This document shows, piece by piece, positions 1 to 7,234 of a stretch of DNA of 17,173 nt; position 1 is the stretch's first letter; every line of letters starts with the position of its first letter. The DNA is taken from NCBI GenBank assembly GCA_045617225.1, contig JAZLIC010000087.1, forward strand, positions 1 through 17,173, read 5' to 3'. The notes below the pieces were generated by a model. That model was given only the letters and a program-made list of their open reading frames with translations. It ran no database searches and was not told where the DNA came from. The translations under genes were made by a program, and so were the position numbers. Origin of the DNA: JAZLIC01 sp045617225. GTDB taxonomy: Bacteria; Bacillota; Clostridia; Monoglobales; Monoglobaceae.

Positions 1-10
1 CTAACCCGAA

Positions 11-29
11 GGCGTACATAGGGTACGCC
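11..29. other. Perfect 7-bp hairpin downstream of murA
   Basis: GGCGTAC (11-17) and GTACGCC (23-29) are exact inverted complements around a 5-nt loop. It lies about 60 bp beyond the murA stop and past the dispersed repeat. On the murA strand it is followed by TTCGGGTT rather than a clean T run, so it is at best a weak terminator. It may be part of the same repeat or of whatever lies outside the window. Confidence 0.4.
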
Positions 30-42
30 GAGAGGTGTAGTT

Positions 43-90
43 TGTTCATAGCTAAAAGTTTTTAGCGGTCCGGGCATTTTTAACATCCCC
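43..90 (-). repeat. Dispersed repeat, compact copy, at the murA 3' end
   Basis: Read on the minus strand, this begins GGGGATGTTAAAAA (77-90) and ends TTTTAGCTATGAACA (43-57). Both blocks are exact matches to the two ends of the longer copy at 9442-9603. Between them, GCTAAAA and TTTTAGC (51-66) form a 7-bp palindrome with a 2-nt loop, where the other copy has about 100 nt. The first G is the last base of the murA TAG stop. The family is not one I can name; it could be a MITE remnant or a structured 3'-UTR element. Confidence 0.55.
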
Positions 91-1379
91 TATTGTGCTT
101 TACGCAACTTATTTTCCTTATTACTCTTTCGGCGTGTTACCTGTGCGCCGAGACCTTTAAGCTTTCTTTCAAAGTCCTCATAACCGCGGTCGACATATTT
201 AAGATTATAAATTTCAGTAACGCCGTGCGCCATAAGTCCTGCAATAATCAGTGCCGCTCCTGCACGCAAATCGGTCGCCGATACAGGCGAACCGGTAAGC
301 CGTGTTCCGCCCTCTATAACTGCGGTCTTTCCGTCTGCGGAAACATTTGCACCCATACGGTTAAGCTCATCAACATACTTAAAGCGGTTGTCCCAAACAT
401 TCTCCGTCATAATGCTTGTGCCCTCTGCCAAAGTGAGCAAAGTGAGCATCTGCGGTTGAAGGTCGGTAGGAAATCCCGGATAAGGCTGAGTCTTTACCTT
501 TACTTTTTTTAACTTTTCGCTCTTTGAATAAACACGGATTGCTTCGTCAAATTCTTCAATACCTACTCCCATTTCTTCAAGCTTTGCGCTTAAAGACTCC
601 ATATGAGTGGGAATAATGTTTGAAACAAGCACATCACCGTGTGTAGCCGCCGCCGCAATCATAAATGTGCCTGCCTCTATCTGGTCAGGTATAACACTGT
701 ATGTACCGCCGTGAAGCTCCGATACGCCTTTAATTCTAATCACATCGGTTCCTGCGCCTTTAATATTTGCGCCCATAGAGTTTAAGAAGTTTGCAACATC
801 AACAATATGCGGCTCCTTTGCGGCACTTTCAATAATAGTAACACCTTCTGCCAAAGATGCGGCAAGCATAATATTTATGGTAGCACCTACGGAAACTACA
901 TCTAAGTAAATATTATCACCTGCAAGCTTGTCCGCTTCAAGGTCAACCATACCATATTCAATACACACCTTTGCACCAAGTGCTTCAAAGCCCTTGATAT
1001 GTTGGTCAATAGGGCGTACGCCAAAATCACAACCGCCCGGAAGTGCAACACGTGCATGCTTAAATCTGCCAAGCAACGCACCCATCAAATATGACGACGC
1101 ACGTATTTTTCTGACGGAGTCATAATTTGCCTCATATCCGTTTAAATCAGAACAGTCAATTTCTACGGTGTTATGCTCCACAAACTTTGCGATACCGCCG
1201 AGTTCTGTTATAATATCCATAAGGTCAAATATATCACTGACTCTGGGCACGTTCTCAACACGACACTTGCCATTTACCATAATGGCAGCAACCAAAATAG
1301 CAACGGCAGAATTCTTCGCACCGCTGATATGAACCTCACCTTGAAGTTTGGCTCCTCCTAAAATCACCATTTTTTCCAT
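90..1379 (-). CDS. murA: UDP-N-acetylglucosamine 1-carboxyvinyltransferase (MurA)
   Basis: Catalyses the first committed step of peptidoglycan synthesis in the cytoplasm: transfer of enolpyruvate from PEP to UDP-GlcNAc. The 429-residue protein is full length for the family. Visible motifs are the N-terminal AKNSA with K22 and N23, R93 in KIRASS, the catalytic cysteine C117 in LPGGCDFG (the residue alkylated by fosfomycin in this family), and the general-base aspartate D306 in FPTDLQPQ. The ATG at 1379 is preceded by GGAGG (complement of 1387-1391) at a normal distance. The C-terminus carries a short basic tail (RRKSNKENKLRKAQ). The gene is divergent from the amidase and appears monocistronic here. 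Many Firmicutes carry two MurA paralogues; this window cannot tell which one this is. Confidence 0.97.
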   Translation of the reverse strand: MEKMVILGGAKLQGEVHISGAKNSAVAILVAAIMVNGKCRVENVPRVSDIFDLMDIITELGGIAKFVEHNTVEIDCSDLNGYEANYDSVRKIRASSYLMGALLGRFKHARVALPGGCDFGVRPIDQHIKGFEALGAKVCIEYGMVDLEADKLAGDNIYLDVVSVGATINIMLAASLAEGVTIIESAAKEPHIVDVANFLNSMGANIKGAGTDVIRIKGVSELHGGTYSVIPDQIEAGTFMIAAAATHGDVLVSNIIPTHMESLSAKLEEMGVGIEEFDEAIRVYSKSEKLKKVKVKTQPYPGFPTDLQPQMLTLLTLAEGTSIMTENVWDNRFKYVDELNRMGANVSADGKTAVIEGGTRLTGSPVSATDLRAGAALIIAGLMAHGVTEIYNLKYVDRGYEDFERKLKGLGAQVTRRKSNKENKLRKAQ

Positions 1380-1443
1380 ATGGATTCCTCCGTCTTACAT
1401 AAAATATGTAACCTACAACTATAACTTCCGTGCATATTTAACT

Positions 1444-1472
1444 ATTATAACAATATGTTGTGGTTTCTGCAA
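1444..1472 (-). promoter_or_regulatory. Probable sigma-A promoter of murA
   Basis: On the minus strand TTGCAG (1467-1472) and TATAAT (1444-1449) are 17 bp apart. The -10 is preceded by TG at the extended -10 position (TGTTATAAT), which can offset the poor -35. It lies about 65 bp upstream of the murA start. Position and motifs are read directly; activity is inferred. Confidence 0.6.
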
Positions 1473-1614
1473 TACTTTTTTTATAAAAAAATATTCTCGC
1501 TTAGAAAATTATAACATATCGGTATTACATCAGCGTTACAGTTCTCTTAAATGTTTTTACTGTTTTATCACAAAATCGGCATTTTTAAAATATGATATAG
1601 CAGGAGGCGAAATA

Positions 1615-2172
1615 ATGGCTACAAAAATATTTATTGACCCGGGACACGGAGGTCCCGACCCGGGAGCGGTGGCAAACAGTGTCACCGAACAAAATGTAAA
1701 CCTTAATGTATCCTTAGAGTTAAAGCGTCTGCTTGATGCCGCAGGGTACAGTACAATGATATACAGAACAAATAATACCGAAAATGTTTTAAGCGACAAA
1801 AATGCCGACCTTTCAAACCGTGCAAATATGGCAAATAATTGGGGTGCGAACTACTTTGTAAGCATACACACCAACAGTTCGGTAAACCCTGCTGCAAACG
1901 GTGCAGAGGTCTATGTATACCGCTTTGGCGGCAGGGCGGAGGCCCTTGCACAATCGGTCTTAAACTCCATTGTAAACACTCTCGGCTCTAAGGACAACGG
2001 CGTAAGACAGGCAAACTTTGCGGTATTGCGCCGCACCGATATGCCTGCAATTTTAGTGGAGCTTGGCTATCTTTCAAACCCCACGGAAGCACTTAACTTA
2101 AACAGCTCTGCATGGCAAAGAGCTGTTGCAAAGGCGATTTTTGACGGAATATATAATTATGTAAAGCCTTAG
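1615..2172 (+). CDS. N-acetylmuramoyl-L-alanine amidase (Amidase_3), no signal peptide
   Basis: Zinc amidase that cuts the bond between N-acetylmuramic acid and L-alanine in peptidoglycan. The 185-residue protein is a bare catalytic domain. Expected metal and catalytic residues are present: H11 in DPGHGG, E25 in VTEQN, H85 in SIHTN and E149 in VELGYLSN. I chose the ATG at 1615 because AGGAGG (1602-1607) sits 7 bp upstream and homology begins at once; an in-frame extension upstream to 1348 has no ribosome-binding site and looks non-coding. There is no signal peptide, membrane segment, SH3, LysM or SPOR module, unlike most housekeeping amidases. It could act as a mother-cell-lysis enzyme of the CwlC kind or as an endolysin-like protein released on lysis. 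No phage genes are nearby. The amidase call is firm; the physiological role is inferred. Confidence 0.92.
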   Translation: MATKIFIDPGHGGPDPGAVANSVTEQNVNLNVSLELKRLLDAAGYSTMIYRTNNTENVLSDKNADLSNRANMANNWGANYFVSIHTNSSVNPAANGAEVYVYRFGGRAEALAQSVLNSIVNTLGSKDNGVRQANFAVLRRTDMPAILVELGYLSNPTEALNLNSSAWQRAVAKAIFDGIYNYVKP

Positions 2173-2196
2173 GCAATTTGCATCATCATATTATAT

Positions 2197-2224
2197 CATA
2201 GGGGCGGTCCCTATGTGGCCGCCC
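2197..2224. repeat. GC-rich intergenic hairpin with two exclusive folds
   Basis: CATAGGG (2197-2203) and CCCTATG (2209-2215) form a perfect 7-bp stem with a 5-nt loop. The overlapping GGGCGGTC (2202-2209) and GGCCGCCC (2217-2224) form an 8-bp stem with one G-U pair. The two cannot form together. It follows the amidase gene but lacks a T tail, so it is not a standard terminator. GGGCGG...CCGCCC hairpins of this type are, from memory, dispersed in gut clostridial genomes. Confidence 0.55.
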
Positions 2225-2303
2225 GAAAAATCATTCCGGCTTAGGCGAGAATATTCAAAAAATTTGTTTTTCACGAGGTTCAAATTGGCATCGTAGTTTA
2301 GGT

Positions 2304-2332
2304 TTGACATATAAACACCGTTGTTATATAAT
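2304..2332 (+). promoter_or_regulatory. Consensus sigma-A promoter of the polysaccharide deacetylase gene
   Basis: TTGACA (2304-2309) and TATAAT (2327-2332) are both perfect matches to consensus and lie exactly 17 bp apart. Transcription would start about 25-30 bp before the coding sequence, leaving a very short leader. This predicts strong constitutive expression unless a repressor acts; none is evident. Confidence 0.85.
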
Positions 2333-2367
2333 GATAATATAGATATAACAATGAAAGAGTGGTACTG

Positions 2368-3471
2368 ATGAAAAAAATTATAACATCTGTGATTTTAACA
2401 TTTGCACTGATACTGATTTCTTGTGCCTTTGGTATAATTGTAATAAACGATGATATGGATAAAGACACTCGTCTTATGTACAGCGAGGACGGAAGGTGCC
2501 AAAGCGTACCCTTGTCAGAGGTAGAGGCTAACTCAAAGGTGGGTTGGTATGAAAACTTCAGTGATGTAATCACCACCGTCTGGTCAGAGGACGGACGCTC
2601 CAATGTGGTATTTAAGGCGGACAAAAACGCCTATATCAAGGTTGGTTGGTACCAAAACCGCAGTGAGGTTGTCACAACCCTCTATCGCAGCAAAGACGAC
2701 AAAGAGGAAACTGTTGAAGTCTTTAATAATGAGATTGAAAAATATCTTGCCGACGGTTGGAGGCTCAGCAGTCGCAACATTGACCCTGATAAGCCGATGG
2801 TTGCTCTTACCTTTGACGATGGGCCAAACAAGAAAAACACTTCAAAGATTTTAGACGCTTTTGAAAAGAACGGCGGCAGAGGAACCTTCTACCTTTTGGG
2901 AAGTTGTATAGATAAAGCTCCCGAATGTATCAAGCGTATGAAGGAGCTTGGCTGTGAAATCGGAAGCCATACCTACGACCATTCACGGCTGACATCTCTT
3001 GATGCAGACGATGTGCTTTCGCAGATTGATAAAACCAACCGTAAAATACACGATATAGTCGGCATAAACGCCCAAAGCTTACGCCCACCATACGGCGAGC
3101 ATAACGATACCACAGACTCCCTCTGCGGTGTGCCTGTCGTTCTCTGGTCACTTGATACGCTGGATTGGAAGCTTAAAGACGCAGACAGCGTCTTTGAATA
3201 TGTAATGTCAACGGTTAAAGACGGTGATATAATCCTGATGCACGATATTTACGGCTCATCGGCAGAAGCCGCCGAAAGATTGATTGTTGCTCTGCAAAGC
3301 GAAGGCTATCAATTAGTCACCGTTACAGAGCTTGGCAACGCAAGAGGCGGTATTAAAAGCGGAAAAGCCTATACCGATTTCAGGAAATCCTCCGCAAATA
3401 AAAACAAAAATTCTTCAAACGATGATAAAAAACCTGCCGACGGAAAGTCGCAGGGTATGAAGAAATTATAA
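2368..3471 (+). CDS. Membrane-anchored polysaccharide deacetylase (NodB/CE4) with VGWY repeats
   Basis: Probable metal-dependent deacetylase of peptidoglycan or another cell-surface polysaccharide, acting outside the membrane. The 367-residue protein has an N-terminal hydrophobic segment (residues 4-27). This is either an uncleaved anchor or, because LISC at 16-19 fits a loose lipobox, a lipoprotein signal. Residues 35-110 hold repeats around SEDGR and VGWY, followed by a divergent third unit ending DGWR near 131. The NodB domain spans about 143-325 with all motifs: TFDDGP (D150, D151), SHTYDH (H201, H205), RPPYG (R239), DTLDWK and ILMHD (H292). The tail is rich in lysine, asparagine and serine. 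I chose ATG 2368 over the in-frame GTG 2359 because it directly starts MKK plus the hydrophobic segment; the ribosome-binding site is weak either way. The exact substrate cannot be told from sequence. Confidence 0.93.
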   Translation: MKKIITSVILTFALILISCAFGIIVINDDMDKDTRLMYSEDGRCQSVPLSEVEANSKVGWYENFSDVITTVWSEDGRSNVVFKADKNAYIKVGWYQNRSEVVTTLYRSKDDKEETVEVFNNEIEKYLADGWRLSSRNIDPDKPMVALTFDDGPNKKNTSKILDAFEKNGGRGTFYLLGSCIDKAPECIKRMKELGCEIGSHTYDHSRLTSLDADDVLSQIDKTNRKIHDIVGINAQSLRPPYGEHNDTTDSLCGVPVVLWSLDTLDWKLKDADSVFEYVMSTVKDGDIILMHDIYGSSAEAAERLIVALQSEGYQLVTVTELGNARGGIKSGKAYTDFRKSSANKNKNSSNDDKKPADGKSQGMKKL

Positions 3472-3476
3472 TATTT

Positions 3477-3508
3477 TTGCCACCTCCTGAGAGGTGGCAA
3501 TATTTTTT
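3477..3508 (+). terminator. Rho-independent terminator of the deacetylase gene
   Basis: TTGCCACCTC (3477-3486), loop CTGA, then GAGGTGGCAA (3491-3500) form a perfect 10-bp stem, followed by TATTTTTT. It sits just after the stop codon. On the minus strand the hairpin is followed by A residues, so it should not terminate thiT efficiently. Confidence 0.9.
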
Positions 3509-3515
3509 ATAAAAT

Positions 3516-4070
3516 CTATTCTCCGTATCTTTTCACAAACGGTACAAAAAGCGCAAGCACTGCCGTGGTAATTATAATCTCCGGCACCATATACAAACCG
3601 TTATATATAATTGAATATTCCCATACAGGTTGTCCCTCCGGCGCATATACGCCCCAGATGAATACCCCTGTTATGATATGGCAGATATATCTTATGGTCA
3701 TCACAATAAATCCCGAAAACGGAATTGCAAAGCTTTTTCGTCTTAACATCTTGCAGAATATATCCGCCGTGCCGTATACTCCAAACGCCACAACATAGTC
3801 AAGCAAAACAACTAAGGCAAAATACCAGACATTCTTAACCGGCGGCGGATAGAAGCCTGTTATCATTTGTATAATTGAAAAGGCAATCGCCGCAAGCACT
3901 CCCCATTTCCACCCCAAAATCAAGGACAGAAGTATTATCGGCACTGCGCTTGCAAAAGTTATGGAGCCGCCTTGAAGCCACGGCGCCGGCAAAAGCTTTG
4001 ACAAAAGCGTAAGCACTATCGCTACCGCCACCATCATTGCGGAAAGTGTAATCTTTTTTGTTCTTCTCAT
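3516..4070 (-). CDS. thiT: ECF thiamine transporter substrate-binding subunit ThiT
   Basis: Integral membrane S component that binds thiamine and works with a shared ECF module (EcfT plus two ATPases), which is not in this window. The 184-residue protein has about six hydrophobic segments. The C-terminal half matches the thiamine-binding region of characterised ThiT: H131 in CHIITG, W139, Y152 and N157 in YSIIYNG, all in the same relative spacing as the known ligand residues. The usual glutamate near the middle appears to be aspartate (D91). AGGAGA (complement of 4075-4080) supports the ATG at 4070. The TPP riboswitch directly upstream independently supports a thiamine role. The gene converges on the deacetylase gene and stands alone. 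Confidence 0.93.
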   Translation of the reverse strand: MRRTKKITLSAMMVAVAIVLTLLSKLLPAPWLQGGSITFASAVPIILLSLILGWKWGVLAAIAFSIIQMITGFYPPPVKNVWYFALVVLLDYVVAFGVYGTADIFCKMLRRKSFAIPFSGFIVMTIRYICHIITGVFIWGVYAPEGQPVWEYSIIYNGLYMVPEIIITTAVLALFVPFVKRYGE

Positions 4071-4101
4071 AAAATCTCCTCTCCGCCAACATTAAAGAGC
4101 C

Positions 4102-4135
4102 GAAACAAGAAAAGAGTTGTGCGAACACAACTCTT
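4102..4135 (-). terminator. Riboswitch-controlled terminator in the thiT leader
   Basis: On the minus strand AAGAGTTGTG, loop TTCG, CACAACTCTT (complement of 4112-4135) form a perfect 10-bp stem followed by TTCTTGTTT. It lies between the TPP aptamer and the thiT start, so it is the expected expression platform: TPP binding should favour termination. An anti-terminator pairing was not worked out by hand. Confidence 0.88.
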
Positions 4136-4152
4136 AAACGATACGGTTATGT

Positions 4153-4240
4153 TCCCTCCGTTGGCATTACCCAAATCAGGTTTTTAGGGTCAAGGCGGTA
4201 TTACGCCTAATCTCAGCCGACTTACATCAGCCCCCCTTTT
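4153..4240 (-). promoter_or_regulatory. TPP riboswitch (THI box)
   Basis: The minus-strand leader contains the conserved elements in order: a G run opening P1, GGCTGAGAT, GACCC, ACCTGAT, TAATGCC and GGGA closing the structure. These are the hallmark blocks of the thiamine pyrophosphate aptamer. A small variable stem (GGCG/CGCC type) lies between CTGAGA and GACCC. Placement directly upstream of thiT fits feedback repression of thiamine uptake. Confidence 0.96.
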
Positions 4241-4252
4241 TACTTTATCTAA

Positions 4253-4280
4253 ATTGTATCACTGTTTTTAAATTTGTCAA
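4253..4280 (-). promoter_or_regulatory. Sigma-A promoter of the thiT transcription unit
   Basis: On the minus strand TTGACA (4275-4280) and TACAAT (4253-4258) are 16 bp apart, just upstream of the riboswitch. The -35 is perfect and the -10 has five of six matches. It is divergent from the ftsK upstream region, which has a TATAAT at 4343-4348 without a good -35. Confidence 0.8.
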
Positions 4281-4359
4281 TACCAAATGAAAGGAAATTG
4301 TAACACAAAAGTATTATTTTATATGATACAATATTATCGGTATATAATACGCTGATTTG

Positions 4360-4389
4360 AAAATATAGGTTGAGAAAATATAGGTTAGG
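4360..4389 (+). repeat. 15-bp tandem duplication in the ftsK leader
   Basis: AAAATATAGGTTGAG (4360-4374) is followed immediately by AAAATATAGGTTAGG (4375-4389), 13 of 15 bases identical. The second copy merges into the AGGAG ribosome-binding site of the translocase gene. It looks like a recent local duplication, possibly by replication slippage. Confidence 0.8.
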
Positions 4390-4397
4390 AGATTAAT

Positions 4398-7052
4398 ATG
4401 GCTACTTCAAAGAAAGGCGGTAAAGCCGCAGATAAAGCCGTCAAAAAGAAGGCGGCTCCAAAAAAAGTTGAGAATAAAAAGCCTGTGCAGAAAAAGACTT
4501 CCTCTGCACCTAAAAAAACTGCTTCGGATATGCAAAATGTGTCAAAGGCACAAAAGAAAGGACTTAGCAACGAGATTAAGGGTATCCTTTTAATAGCCTT
4601 TGGTGTCTTTTTGGCAGTAACTTTTATGACTAACGCCACGGGAATAATCGGACATTATATCAAGATGTTCTGCTACGGCTTATTCGGTATGGCGGCGGCA
4701 GTGCTTTTCTTAATCGTAATACTTACAGGTATAAATATCTTTCTTGATAAAAAATCCAAAAACACCGGCTATAAGATATGGATTTTATTTGGGATAATGT
4801 TATTCGGCGCAGTAATTGCAAACCTTATTTCAAAGGATACGGAATTTATACAGGGCAGTCTTTTTGAAAACATAGCCGACCTTTACACAACAGGTATGAG
4901 CGAAAACGGCGGCGGTCTTTTCGGCGGCGGTCTGTGCAAAATCTTAACGCTTCTTATCGCACCTGCCGGAACCTGGATTTTATCCGTTGCGGTTGAGCTT
5001 ACGCTTATCATTATGCTGACAGGCGTTTCATTTAAGAAAATAATCGAAAAAATAACAACTTTTCTGCACAGAGAAAAAGAAGATGTTGACGACGAAGAAT
5101 TTACGGAGGTTGTGCCGGAAACTCAAAAGCCAAAGAAATATTTTGACGATTATTTTGACGAGGACTCAAAAGAATCAAAAAATAAACCCGAGGGCAAAAA
5201 ACCGAAAAGATTTGTTTTGGAAATGGACGACGAGGCAGAGCTTGACAACCTTCCTGCCGAAGAAAATCAGGCAGAGCCCGCACCGTTTAAAATAGACAGT
5301 TTACAGACAGGCGTTCTGACCGGCTTTCCTGATGAGGACGGTAATATTCCAAACGACAACGCTGACGATTTGGATTTTGAGCCGCCGAGCGAAGCGAAAC
5401 TTCAAGACAAGCTTGACCCAATGACAAAATCCGCTTTAAAATCAGGTGTGCCGCTTGACGAGGCGGTAACCACCGGCAGAAAGATGGCAACGGGCGAAAT
5501 AGAAACATTAGCCGATGAAGTAGATGAAGAAGTAAAGCAACACAGCGATATGCCGAGGATTATTCAATATAAGTTGCCGCCCATTGACCTTTTGGAAAAA
5601 CCAAAGCCAAAGGAAAAAAGCCGTGCGGAACAAAAGCAGGAACTTGAAGAAAAGGCAAATCGCCTTTTAGACACCCTCAGGAGTTTTAAAGTAGATGCAG
5701 AAATTATAAATATAACGCAAGGACCAACCGTTACACGCTTTGAGCTTCAACCGGGATTTGGCGTAAAGGTTTCAAAGATAACAAGCTTGACAGATGACAT
5801 CGCTCTCAGCCTTGCGTCACCGGGCATCAGAATGGAAGCGCCTATTCCGGGTAAGTCTGCAATCGGTATCGAAATCCCCAATTCTTCGCCGAGCCCCGTC
5901 CCGATAAGAGAGGTGCTTGATACCGAGAAGTTCAGAAACTTTAAATCAAAAACCGCTTTTGCCTTAGGTAAGGATATCGGCGGAAACAGCGTTATTGCGG
6001 ATATTGCCACATTCCCGCACGTGCTTATCGCAGGTGCGACAGGCTCAGGTAAGAGTGTATGTATAAATTCACTTATTACAAGTATTTTGTATAAAGCAAA
6101 TCCAAATGAGGTAAAAATGATAATGATAGACCCCAAAATGGTTGAGCTTGGTGTCTACAACGGTATTCCTCACCTTTTAATCCCTGTGGTAACCGACCCG
6201 AAGCATGCTGCGGCGGCTTTAAATTGGGCAGTGACGGAAATGAAAAACCGTTATAACCTTCTCAGAGATAACAAGGTGCGTAACCTTAAAGGCTTTAACA
6301 ACTTAATGGAGGAGCGTGGCGAGAGCGAGCTTAAACTTCCCGAAATCGTTATCATCATAGATGAGCTTGCCGACTTGATGCTTGCGGCAAAGAACGAGGT
6401 CGAAGACGCAATAAACAGTCTTGCCGCACTGGCAAGAGCCGCAGGTATGTATTTGGTTATTGCAACACAACGACCTTCCGTAAATGTTATAACCGGTGTT
6501 ATTAAAGCAAATGTTCCTTCTCGTATATCATTTGCGGTCGCATCACAGATTGACAGCCGTACAATTCTTGACTCCCCGGGTGCGGAAAAGCTTTTGGGCA
6601 GAGGTGATATGCTCTATAATCCGAAAGGTGAAATCAAGCCGATGCGTATTCAGGGCAACTTCGTTTCCGACCGTGAAATAGAAGATATTATCTCATTTAT
6701 CAAGAGCCAATACGAAGCAGAGTATGACGAAAAGGTAATTGAGCATATCGAAAAAGAGAAAGAGCAACTCTCTGCCGACCTTGACGGCGACGAAAAGGAT
6801 ACCGGTATGATGCGAAGCGGCAACGGTGAGCGTGACGAATTATTCTTGCAGGCAGTAGAAATGGTCTTAGAGAGCGGTCAGGCATCGGTAGCTATGTTCC
6901 AACGCAGATTTAAGGTGGGCTATCAAAGAGCGGCAAGACTGATTGACCAGATGGAGGACGCAAAAATTATCGGTCCGTATGAAGGCACAAAGCCTCGTCA
7001 GGTGCTGATTACCCGTCAAGAATTTAACGAAATGCTGATAAACCAAGGATAA
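4398..7052 (+). CDS. ftsK: DNA translocase FtsK/SpoIIIE family
   Basis: Membrane-anchored ATP-driven motor that moves chromosomal DNA through the division or sporulation septum. The 884-residue protein starts with a lysine-rich cytoplasmic tail (1-57) and four membrane segments (about 60-80, 90-115, 127-145, 181-210). An acidic, low-complexity linker follows (about 225-385). The motor region has the alpha domain (about 390-490), Walker A GATGSGKS at 546-553, Walker B IIIDELADL around 652-660, and the C-terminal winged-helix gamma domain (about 812-875, QRRFKVGYQRAARLIDQME) that reads KOPS/SRS-type sequences. Ribosome-binding site AGGAG at 4388-4392. In spore formers one FtsK-like protein often serves as SpoIIIE; sequence alone does not separate the two roles. 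No clear terminator follows, so transcription may continue into hup. Confidence 0.96.
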   Translation: MATSKKGGKAADKAVKKKAAPKKVENKKPVQKKTSSAPKKTASDMQNVSKAQKKGLSNEIKGILLIAFGVFLAVTFMTNATGIIGHYIKMFCYGLFGMAAAVLFLIVILTGINIFLDKKSKNTGYKIWILFGIMLFGAVIANLISKDTEFIQGSLFENIADLYTTGMSENGGGLFGGGLCKILTLLIAPAGTWILSVAVELTLIIMLTGVSFKKIIEKITTFLHREKEDVDDEEFTEVVPETQKPKKYFDDYFDEDSKESKNKPEGKKPKRFVLEMDDEAELDNLPAEENQAEPAPFKIDSLQTGVLTGFPDEDGNIPNDNADDLDFEPPSEAKLQDKLDPMTKSALKSGVPLDEAVTTGRKMATGEIETLADEVDEEVKQHSDMPRIIQYKLPPIDLLEKPKPKEKSRAEQKQELEEKANRLLDTLRSFKVDAEIINITQGPTVTRFELQPGFGVKVSKITSLTDDIALSLASPGIRMEAPIPGKSAIGIEIPNSSPSPVPIREVLDTEKFRNFKSKTAFALGKDIGGNSVIADIATFPHVLIAGATGSGKSVCINSLITSILYKANPNEVKMIMIDPKMVELGVYNGIPHLLIPVVTDPKHAAAALNWAVTEMKNRYNLLRDNKVRNLKGFNNLMEERGESELKLPEIVIIIDELADLMLAAKNEVEDAINSLAALARAAGMYLVIATQRPSVNVITGVIKANVPSRISFAVASQIDSRTILDSPGAEKLLGRGDMLYNPKGEIKPMRIQGNFVSDREIEDIISFIKSQYEAEYDEKVIEHIEKEKEQLSADLDGDEKDTGMMRSGNGERDELFLQAVEMVLESGQASVAMFQRRFKVGYQRAARLIDQMEDAKIIGPYEGTKPRQVLITRQEFNEMLINQG

Positions 7053-7160
7053 TATTTATGCAATTTTCCCTAAAAAGTCCTGTTTTGACCTCTTTTTTGC
7101 GGATATTTTAAGCTTAATTTTGTGTAATATAACGAAAATATATTTTTTTAAAAAAAAGTA

Positions 7161-7189
7161 TGGAAATTTTAATATCGTTGTAGTAAAAT
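7161..7189 (+). promoter_or_regulatory. Possible sigma-A promoter of hup
   Basis: TGGAAA (7161-7166) and TAAAAT (7184-7189) are 17 bp apart, four and five of six consensus matches respectively, about 45 bp before hup. The surrounding 7053-7234 region is very AT-rich, with an A/T-only inverted run near 7141-7158, so other -10-like sequences are present. The call is tentative. Confidence 0.4.
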
Positions 7190-7234
7190 AACTGTAAAAT
7201 AAATAAATTATTATTTTAAAAGGAGAGATATTTT

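Noticed and set aside
90..512. Plus-strand open frame opposite murA, and many similar frames opposite other genes
   Set aside because: They have cysteine-rich or low-quality composition, no ribosome-binding sites and no recognisable domains; they mirror real genes on the other strand.
1348..1614. N-terminal extension of the amidase reading frame
   Set aside because: It has no ribosome-binding site, overlaps the murA start and promoter, is AT-rich with unlikely composition, and the amidase fold begins right at the ATG at 1615, which has AGGAGG.
2351..2368. Tiny leader peptide (five codons) overlapping the deacetylase start
   Set aside because: No ribosome-binding site is seen, the peptide has no regulatory codon run, and such short frames occur by chance.
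7141..7158. A/T-only inverted run as an ftsK terminator
   Set aside because: The stem would have only A-T pairs and no GC core; it is more likely part of the AT-rich hup promoter region.
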